Source: Selaginella moellendorffii (Eukaryota > Streptophyta > Lycopodiopsida > Selaginellales > Selaginellaceae). Taken from it: a DNA stretch of 64,000 bases. The stretch is taken from positions 747,213-811,212 of the forward strand of contig NW_003314322.1 in assembly GCF_000143415.4 (NCBI RefSeq). The letters are read 5' to 3'. Every line of letters starts with the position of its first letter. Position 1 is the first letter of the stretch. Positions 55,721-64,000 of the stretch are shown here, piece after piece. Made by a program: the position numbers and the translations under genes. Under the pieces are notes generated by a model, which saw nothing but the letters and a program-made list of their open reading frames with translations, was not told the origin of the DNA and made no database searches.

Positions 55721-57725
55721 CGCTGACAAGTGTTGTCACGTCTCTTTGGTCATGTTCGCTACCACCTTGTCCGTCTCTTCTAGGCCTATGCGGCAGCGTA
55801 GCAGTGCTCGAACAGGTGTTGGTCAGTGGCAAGCCAGAGAGCTGGTTCCCAGCGAAGAGAGCCGCGTCCATGGACGAGAGTTGTGGGCTGTCAGGTATCC
55901 GTCCCACTAGGCTGTTGTTGGAGACGTCGAAGGTTGTGAGAAACGAGAGGTCCGCCACGGACGATGGTATGGAGCCATTGAGACGATTGCCCGCGAGCCA
56001 CACCTTGGAGAGATTCCTTGCCTTCCCCAGGGACTCGGGAATGGGACCTGTTAGCTGGTTGTGGCTCAGGTCCAGCAGTTGAAGATTGTAGAGGTCGCCA
56101 ATGGCCGTCGGAATGCTTCCAGTCAGTTGGTTAGAGGAGAAGTTTATGGATGTCGGGCAGGCAAAGCTGCTGTAGACGAGTCCTAGCATTTTAATGTCCA
56201 GCAGAAGCAGTTTGCTCTTGTGGTAAAGCTGGACGTTGGCAAACAGTCGGCCAATGCTTGCCGGCATCTCTCCCGAGAGCCTGTTATACGAGAAATCCAT
56301 CTCTCGTAAGTTCGTGAGCCGGGGAAGCCAGTCCGGGACGAAGCCACTGAAGCCGCTGTTCGAGAGGAAGAGGAACTGCAAAGTCGAGACGTTTTGCAGC
56401 ATCGCGGGGACTTCTCCAGAGAGGTTGTTCGAGCTAACGCTGAGGTAGATCAGCGAGCTCATCTTGCCGTAGGAGGCCGGGATGGAACCGACGAGATCAT
56501 TGCTGTAAAGCGACAGATAGCGCAGGCGGCTCAAATTTCCAAAGCTGTCAGGGATATTTCCAGAGAACTTGTTCCGCTTCAGTGAGAGATGGACGAGCTC
56601 CGTGCAGTTGGAGAGTCCGGAAGGGAGCTCCCCACCGATGTCGTTGTAGTTGAGAACTAGCTGCTGGAGATGCGAGAGCTTCGAGAGCTCGCCTGGGATG
56701 GTTCCAGTCAAGTCATTGCTGTCGAGCAAGATCTGTCTGATGTTCGAGCAGTTCCCAAGCTCCGGAGGTATGGCGCCACTGAAACGATTCCCCGTGAGAA
56801 CCAGCAGCCTCAAGTTCCTCAAGCTTCCCACCTTCACTGGAATCGTCCCGTTAAACAAGTTTTGCCAGAGGTGCAAAGTCTCGATGCTCGCAAAGTCGCC
56901 ATCTTCCAGCTCCAGCGGCCCGGAGAGAGAGTTGTATCCAGCGCTTAAATCCGCGAGCTTGCGTAGCCTTCGCAAGCTCGGTGGCAAACCACCCTGGAGC
57001 GAATTGTTGGAAATATCCAAGTACCTGAGCTCCAAGTTCTTGCTCCAGATATCGGGTAGATCTCCACTAAACCTGTTATACGATATGTCCAGGCGCGTCA
57101 AGTTCGTCATCTCCCCGAAAGTCTCTGGAATGGAGCCGCTGAGTCCGTTGTGCGATAGGTCCAGTACCTCCAGTCCCAGGTTACCACCGATGGAAACGCT
57201 CGCAGTCAAGTTGTTGATGGACAGGTTGAGCGATCGCAGCGTCGAGCTAAACTTTGGAACTCCGGCCATTGATAAGAAGTTCGCACTGAGGTCCAGGCTT
57301 TCCAAACTCTGGAGGCTGGAGATATTACCCGGGAACTCTCGCAGAGAATTGGAGCTCAAGTTGAGGAGGTTGAGCTGCGTGTTCTTGCAACCAGTGACTT
57401 CTAGCGAGGAGATGCCGTTTTGCGAGAGGTCCAGGCGAGCCAGCGATGGAAGCTCGTCCCAGATGGCAGGAAGAACTCCCGAGAGATTAAACCTAGCCAG
57501 AGCGAGGCCCTCCACTCGGTTGTCCGAGCTCCACTCCACACCCCGCCATGCTCTTGGATTGGCGGTCTCGTTCCACACTTTGATGCCAAGCCTGTCACGG
57601 AGAGAGAAAAGAACCTGTGTGTCGTTCACGATTGGGGATGGATTCGTGGGGCACTGTGACCGGGACCTTGTGGGAAAGACGAGTAGAAACAAAGGCAGCA
57701 GCAAATCCGTGACAGACATAGCCAA
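55623..57725 (-). CDS. LRR receptor-like protein without kinase
   Basis: Cell-surface receptor-like protein, 700 residues in a single exon. N-terminal signal peptide MAMSVTDLLLPLFLLVFP with cleavage likely near Ser/Gln 23-25. LRR N-cap region with LFSLRDRLGIKVWNETANPR and WRGVEW (the usual WxGVxC Cys is absent). About 22 plant-type LRRs (for example LEVLDLSHNGLSGSIPETFG) cover residues 70-640, broken near residue 520 by a short island (YHKSKLLLLDIKMLGLVYSS). A single membrane span (VSVAIFMAAFLCAFLWTFFF) lies at about residues 665-689, followed by an 11-residue tail RSSMPLQSFLA. With no kinase, it would need a partner RLK. The intact ORF stands out among the pseudogenes around it. Confidence 0.88.
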   Translation of the reverse strand: MAMSVTDLLLPLFLLVFPTRSRSQCPTNPSPIVNDTQVLFSLRDRLGIKVWNETANPRAWRGVEWSSDNRVEGLALARFNLSGVLPAIWDELPSLARLDLSQNGISSLEVTGCKNTQLNLLNLSSNSLREFPGNISSLQSLESLDLSANFLSMAGVPKFSSTLRSLNLSINNLTASVSIGGNLGLEVLDLSHNGLSGSIPETFGEMTNLTRLDISYNRFSGDLPDIWSKNLELRYLDISNNSLQGGLPPSLRRLRKLADLSAGYNSLSGPLELEDGDFASIETLHLWQNLFNGTIPVKVGSLRNLRLLVLTGNRFSGAIPPELGNCSNIRQILLDSNDLTGTIPGELSKLSHLQQLVLNYNDIGGELPSGLSNCTELVHLSLKRNKFSGNIPDSFGNLSRLRYLSLYSNDLVGSIPASYGKMSSLIYLSVSSNNLSGEVPAMLQNVSTLQFLFLSNSGFSGFVPDWLPRLTNLREMDFSYNRLSGEMPASIGRLFANVQLYHKSKLLLLDIKMLGLVYSSFACPTSINFSSNQLTGSIPTAIGDLYNLQLLDLSHNQLTGPIPESLGKARNLSKVWLAGNRLNGSIPSSVADLSFLTTFDVSNNSLVGRIPDSPQLSSMDAALFAGNQLSGLPLTNTCSSTATLPHRPRRDGQGGSEHDQRDVTTLVSVAIFMAAFLCAFLWTFFFTLYRSSMPLQSFLA

Positions 57726-58819
57726 TACTCCTTAATCAAACCGATGGATCAAAACATCAAAGAGTGGAAAGATGGGATGGTTCGTTAAGCGCGAACGGGG
57801 GCAAGGGTTTTTGTGCTCGGGAGAGGGGGCGCGCGGCAAAGCGGAGCGCGGACAAGAGGAGCTATCGCCGTGGCTGCTCGAACCATGTAAGTTCCTCGAT
57901 CGTTTGAGATTTTCTTTTCGCCACAGTTCGACTAGTTGGACTGATCTTCGAAAAAACAATCCGAATCCTGGACGTGTTGAAACATCAAAGGAAGACAAGT
58001 CTAAGGCCATGCTTCGGTATCAATCTTCCATTCGCAGTCTACTTCCGGGCGTCAAGAGCATGCTTTTGGTATGTTCTTCGACGCCAGACTTTTGCAGTGC
58101 AGAGCTATATATGGATATATGTTATATACATATGACATATATTAACAATTGCCTAGCAAATGCTAGGTGGTTGGCAAATTTGGCCATTTCAAAAGGTTTG
58201 CTGAGCTTAGTTATGTTTGTTGTTTGATCAACTCCACAATTGAAAGACATTTTCTTGACTATTTGTAATCATAAAATTGTAATGCATTTACCATACTTGA
58301 TTGTTGTTTAAACTCCTCAAATTCAGATTTCCTATGCTGGAATTTACGAACTCTGCCCATGAGCATTACATAAGCTAGATTAGATCACTATTGAGTTGCA
58401 TTCTTCCATTTTGAACACAAAGAGCCTAAAAAATACTTTCAAGCTCATCTTTGGTGTAGGTGTTGCTATTTGCTCCACAACCTATTAGATAGGTTCCTGG
58501 GATGAGCCAAAAACCATTATACTACAATAAGAGTTGCACTTAGGAAGCAATAAGATGAAAACTATATCTTTGCCATTAACAGCTTAATAGCACGTTGCCA
58601 TAACCAAAATGGCACACCACCCAAAGCACACCAGTCAATGCTAACTTTGTTGTGGTGTGCACTTGAAACTCACAATTGAAAGCCTTGTATTTGTCAGTCT
58701 ACTTAAGAATTTCAGCATAAACTATATTCACAATGATTATGTGGTATAATTTGTGGAGATATGTTCTTAAGAAAAATCAAAATTATATTTTGTTTTAGAA
58801 TTAATTTGTGTGGTGGTAG
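57726..58819. other. Receptor gene upstream region grading into AT-rich DNA
   Basis: A plus-strand frame (57772-58227) includes YQSSIRSLLPGVKSM and could be a leading exon of a lost gene, but it runs into transposon-like AT-rich DNA after 58080. No family recognised. Confidence 0.35.
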
Positions 58820-61800
58820 TCATGATGGGGTGATTGAATTTAAGAATTCAATTGGGAACTCTTCAGGGTGATATGAGTTAACTGTGTCAATGCTTAAGTA
58901 AACATATGGATCACCTGGTAATCTTCTAACAATATCATTATTTATTTTGAATATGTCGTCATTGAGTGGGGTGAGAATAACCTTTGATACAGCTATGTAA
59001 GTTTTTATAATGTCATTAATATTTGGGAAAATAAAGTTTACAATAAGTGTAGAGATAGATAGTGCATGTGGTATTTGGATAATATTTGGTGGGAGACATT
59101 GCAACTTCAAACTACTATCACCATTGCCAAGTTTGAGAAGCTATTCAGAAAAACAAAAATTACTTAAACACATGCTTTTTTATTAGTGTTAGTGTTGTAA
59201 AGAATGACTATAGTCTATTCATTTTAACTAAGCTTGAAATAATAGAAGTTCTATAGCCATGGGGAAGAATAGGAAGGGTTTAACGAAAGTCACCATTTGT
59301 AATCACTATAACACTTTCAAATGGTTTAAAATTACATTTGAAATACTTAAAATATTTATCAACTGCAAGAAAGCACCATATTAATTTCATCCCATATGAA
59401 AACATTTGTTTGTTTAATGGTTTTTCTAGCAACACTATTAATTGTTAAAACAGAAATAAAAGTTTTATTTAAAGGAATAAGAAGTTTAAAAATTGTATGT
59501 GCCGGTTGACTATATTTTAGCAAAATGCTTGCAATCCCAGTCCATGCCATATTGATTACTTTTTTTTTTTTTAATTGTAATGCTGTAATTGATAGTATTA
59601 AGTAGAAAAGTTTTCCTAGTACCACCAGGTCCATCAATAAAAAAACATTGATGCTGATTTGTATCAATGGCATTCATAATGAGGTAAAAAATATAACATT
59701 GTTCATAACTAAATTGATTTTGTTTGTATTGATTTGGTTTTATAATGGATCAAGGATTTGTGTATTAAGTATGTGTTTGATAATAGGAGTAATAGTTGGG
59801 AGTGGTAAACCAAAATCTTAATTAGATTTATTGTGTAGTTGGAATTTTGAATTAATATTGAGTAAAGCAATATCAAAATAGTTTATATCATTTGTAACAT
59901 AATCCTCAAACATATCAATTTTGAATTGATCCCATAATAAATTTGGATCTCTTTGTGAATAATACAAACAAACAAAAATAAATAACTATTTTAATTGGGA
60001 TGGCATTTTAAAAGTAGGAACTTCTTGTATGCAATGTTGTCATTCTGAATCATCTACCAAAAATCCCATTGCCATAACTGCTTGTTTAAAAAAGGAGAAA
60101 ATAACACATTTGATAATATACATATCCTCAAATGATATAGCACCTTTTTTATAGAGCAATATAAGCTACAAATGGTACAACTCACTATTAAAAAGAGATA
60201 TGGAATACATTCTTGGTATGAGTTTAACTTTTTGTTAGCGTAATTGCCATTTATGAGAGGATTTATTATATGTGTAGTACAATAGAATTTGAGTATATGT
60301 ATATTGCTTTGCATTATTATCTTGCATGTTTAAATTGAACCATTGTGCAAACATTGTTTCATTTTAAGTGGCTTTTTCTAGTGCTCTTTGTTCATGACTT
60401 AGTATGAAATAAACATTTTGAAAATTAGGTAAATGAACTAGAAGGTATATAATAGTTAATGATTTATCATGCATACAAAACTTAAATATATGCTATATGG
60501 CTTTAAAAGCAAAAATATATTGAGCATCGATAAAATTTGAGATTTTGTCCCAATTTAAAGTCCCTCATTTTTCAGATGCAATTAAGAATTCTAATGTTGC
60601 ACAATTATAACCTTTGTGTACATATTGAAATAAATATTTAATACTTTTAATAAAAGCACAGATTTTTACATTGATATGTGATTTATATTTCTTACAAAGG
60701 TATTTAATATAAAGAATAATCCATCTATTCTCAATAGTACAACCATTTTTTATGAAAGTGATTCCATTATCAGGTTAGTAGTAATCAGGATAACCATCAA
60801 CACAATAAATGGTTTCAACATTAAATTCTTTTGGATAATTCTTAGAGCATTTGTTATTTTTTATGCAAGGGCTTCTAGGATTTAAATAACCACATGGACC
60901 ATGTATCATATGATTTATAATTATGTTATGCAATTTTAGTTTTAGTAGTGGATGTGGCAACTGTGCAATCTCAAATTCATCAACTGAGTTATGGTTTCTT
61001 ATCTTGTCTTCACTTGATAACATTACTAATAAATGACAATGAAACAAACCTCTTTTCTGGAATTCAATAACATAAATATATATGATGCACTTCCCAAAAA
61101 TTCCTTTAATACTTATATCATGTAGGAATTCTTTAAGTTTCAAGTTGAAAACTCTTGAAATAAAATCAAGTCGATCTTGAAGTGATTCATTTGGTTATAA
61201 GTTTTTCACAATTTCAGGCCACTTTAGGTTGTATGTAAATGTAATAAATAAGTCAAGTTTTCCAAAATATGTGATAATAACAATAGCATCTTGACAATAT
61301 TGTTGCATTACTCGTGGGCTACTAAGAAATGTAGAAGGCAAAATTATAGCTCTTTTAGTTTCAGTGTTATTAGTAGCGGCTCTGTTACTAACATAGTCCA
61401 TAAAACCTGTGTAATAATCCACTTTTAAGTGTTTTTGATGAGTGCAAAAAAAAATTAAAGTTGTTAGATTCAACCTTTACATAAGCATTAATCATAAATT
61501 GTTAAGTGAACTTCCCAACATATAGCAATTGATCATAAAGGAAAGAGTTGCCAATGCTATCTCGTTGAAATAATTTATATGTATAGTATTGGAGTAGCAT
61601 TACATGCAACTCATTGTGGTAAATTTTTTCATACCAACCTTTATCACCAAATAGTAAAAGTAAAGGATAAATTATAAGATCACAATTTTCATTAAGAATA
61701 AAAAGTTGTTTTATGGATGTATGCATATTTCTCTATTAAGAGATGGCTCACCTTCATCAATAGCAAAAACAACAATAACATCATTAATCTGTGGCAAGTT

Positions 61801-62358
61801 ATAACAATGTAAATTAGTACCTTCACTTCTAACAATCATGTAAATACCATGCTTCAGAGTTCTATTACAAATTAAGTGATGTTGTTCTTGTAGTTCAAGA
61901 TTATACATCATTTGAAAAGCTTGTGCATATGGGTTTATTATTCTTAACAAATGATCTAACTATAATAACAAATTAGGATCACAATTTATGTTGAATGGGT
62001 TTTGCTTTCTAATATTTATAGCCTCAGATGCGTCAAGTATGTAAAGTTGTCCATATGATGGTGGTATCTTAGTAGCAGGATATGCTAAAGTAATATTGTG
62101 ATAAATTTGACCATGTATTCTAAAACAATATAAGCCTTTACCACTTAAATTATCAATATTAACACCCATTGATGCAAAAGCACTATTGAAATTTCTTATG
62201 TTAATTTTAAAGTTGGAGGTTTTATTTTCATTAGGTAAAGATGAAAGTTGAGGAAGGGAAATTTTTCCATTCTGGCAACACATTGATCTTGACTCGTTTT
62301 CAAAATGTAATGCACCACAAAAGACACATATGGATGACATATTTCCAATATTAAACAT
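58820..62358 (-). mobile_element. Degenerate Helitron (Rep/helicase) remnant
   Basis: The minus strand carries pieces in Helitron order. From 62358: a Cys-rich region (CVFCGALHFENE). 61473-61195: the Helitron-like N domain (RAIILPSTFLSSPRVMQQYC, FGKLDLFITFTYNLKWPEI). 61143-60775: the HUH Rep motif area (FQKRGLFHCHLLVML, HGPCGYLNPRSPC). 59673-59359: PIF1 helicase (NMAWTGIASILLKYSQPAHT, NVFIWDEINM). 59110-58820: the helicase tail (VRRLPGDPYVYLSIDTVN). Many stops and frame changes. Element ends (5' TC, 3' hairpin-CTRR) were not found. Very AT-rich. Confidence 0.75.
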
Positions 62359-64000
62359 ATGTGTTGTATGGTCATTATAATTCTTTGATGTACTAATTTA
62401 TAGACAGTATAACTATGATGATTGCATGCATTTGTATTAGTTTCATTAGCATTTTCAATGTCTATATTTGTATGACCTTCATCAGCATGTGCTATATTTG
62501 TATTAGCATCGTAAAGATCTTAAGTAATTTTTGCATTAGCATGTTCAAAGTCTAAATTAGTTTCTTCATTAGCATATGCAAAGTTGTTGTGAATATGAAC
62601 ATATGTGTTAGTATCAATAGTTAGAGGCAACTGGTGATGTATGCCTTTTAATACTCCATGAAGCCAAGGCATATTTGCTAGGGAGGAATTTTTGTTTGAT
62701 AAATGAAATGAAATAACCTATCTAGTGCAAATTTAAACATAAGGCAAAAAGTAGATGCGAGTGATGCATCAATTTAAAGGAAAATCAAAGAACTTATCTT
62801 AAAATTTTCAGAGGTTTTAAGTAAAAGCCAAAACTCATGTTCTTACACCCGAAAAAAAAATTTAAGAAAAATAATCGAAGACTATATAGTGAGAGCACAA
62901 TCTATACATGCCTTAAGCTGTAAACAAAAGAGACTAATCTAACAACCAACAAAACCTAGACACAGGACTAGCACACATTTTCTAGGGTGTGGTGAGCGCC
63001 CAAAAAGCCTCCCATGCTTTTAAGAATACAATGACACTTGATCCATGAGAGGTGGGTGGGGTCGAGAACTCACCTTGGGCTTATTCTCTCTTGTAGAAGG
63101 ACAGGGACTGCAAACTCTTTGATGGTTATGGCTGTGAAGGCTAGCTCTGGCACTAGATGGCATCCACAAACCCAAATGAAGACGTCTCAAATTTTCACAA
63201 CACACAAAATCCAGATTGTTGGGGTTGGGGGCCAAATTAGCAGCTGCCAGCCTGATGCTGAACATGAATCTCTGCAGGAAGGAGTGCAATTGCTGCGATT
63301 GCCACTGATCTGGCAAGCAAGCGTTAGCTCAATTACGGCAGGGCATCTACGGTGAGTTAAAAAGAACGGGCATGGAGGCAAGACATCAATAGTGACACAT
63401 GTTAGATGCCTGTTTTGCCTCACTTGGAGCCAATGAGCACTGGAGCTGTGGTGGTCTCCCACTAGCCAGTGCAAACATCAGAAAAATTTCTCATGCAACC
63501 ATGGCTACCAACCCTGGCCCAGGCCTGGGATCCAATGGCCGGCGGCGCTATCACTTTATAAATATAAATATAAATAAATAAATATATTTATATTCATCAC
63601 TTTAATATTCCTTTTTGCTCAAACATTATAATAGTTTAGACACTCAGAAAGCTTTAAAGTCTCATTTTGATCTTCATCCATCATAAACACTTAATGCTCC
63701 CTCTCAAGGTGATCTACCTCATACTAAACCTTGGATTATTTTGCTGTATGTCTAGTCCCAAAATCTAACTTCCTCTTCTACCTCTGAAACTGTCCCTCCA
63801 ATCTCTCCAAGAATTTTTATATCCCTTTCAAGATATCTATAATTATGCTTTACCTCTCTAGAACTATCATGGCTTGTTGCCTCTTAATCTATCCTATACT
63901 TTACCTCTCTAGAACTATCACGGCTTGTTGCCTCTTGATCGATCCTATAGATGCCTCTCTCTCAATAACACTTCCCAAAGAATCTTCTCACTGTTCTCCT
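62359..64000. other. AT-rich repetitive DNA
   Basis: 62400-62640 encodes, on the minus strand, an imperfect Ala-Asn/Asp-rich peptide repeat upstream of the Helitron relic. 63000-63500 has overlapping ORFs without family motifs. No gene is supported. Confidence 0.4.
63848..63949. repeat. 51-bp tandem duplication
   Basis: Two units (63848-63898 and 63899-63949) starting CTTTACCTCTCTAGAACTAT differ at only a few positions. Confidence 0.85.

Noticed and set aside
56650-57735. 361-aa plus-strand ORF
   Set aside because: Antisense of the LRR receptor-like gene. The repeated pattern simply mirrors the LRR codons.
1-64000. CRISPR arrays, bacterial operons, riboswitches
   Set aside because: Spliceosomal introns and plant transposons show this is nuclear plant DNA. 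No regularly spaced repeats of the CRISPR kind are present.

Overview
The window is nuclear DNA from a land plant and fits a lycophyte such as Selaginella. Spliced genes have very short introns (about 45-90 nt with clean GT..AG ends), intergenic gaps of about 80-150 bp, and several head-to-head gene pairs. A roadblock/LC7 dynein light chain is encoded, which suits a seedless plant with motile sperm. Telomere-box words (AAACCCTAA-like) sit near gene starts. The species is inferred; no marker here proves it.

Layout. 1-1.9 kb: nothing recognised. 1.9-2.9 kb: unfamiliar gene built from an internally repeated domain. 3.2-5.9 kb: divergent pair, G-patch nuclear protein (-) and SEC14/CRAL-TRIO lipid-transfer protein (+). 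6.05-15.6 kb: a tandem segmental duplication of the unit [unknown 340-aa gene, kelch gene, tRNA-Arg(ACG), small ORF, SAL1 phosphatase]. Copy A is a relic, copy B is pseudogenised and carries a hAT-type MITE, and copy C is mostly intact. 15.7-21 kb: conserved plant protein, plastid-type alpha-amylase, METTL13-like methyltransferase. 21-25.9 kb: long non-coding stretch. 25.9-35.7 kb: dense gene island with an inositol-polyphosphate 5-phosphatase, a nucleoside-hydrolase-like protein lacking two metal ligands, a CoA-type mitochondrial carrier, a nuclear coiled-coil protein, a small ORF, roadblock/LC7, and tryptophan synthase alpha. 35.7-47.9 kb: AT-rich repeat land with a decayed Ty3/gypsy element and PPR relics. 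47.9-57.7 kb: truncated carrier pseudogene, a PPR pseudogene split by a Ty1/copia element with identical LTRs, and a 700-aa LRR receptor-like protein. 57.7-64 kb: AT-rich, with a decayed Helitron.

The host genes do not form one pathway. They are housekeeping neighbours: starch breakdown (amylase), PAP/inositol phosphate turnover (SAL1, 5-phosphatase), lipid transfer, CoA transport, tryptophan synthesis and surface perception. The most informative signals are evolutionary. These are the tRNA-bearing tandem duplication, the probable pseudoenzyme hydrolase, an exon consisting only of the start codon, the methylation-type decay of the gypsy element, and the young but replication-defective copia element. 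I saw no CRISPR array, bacterial operon or clearly undescribed defence system.
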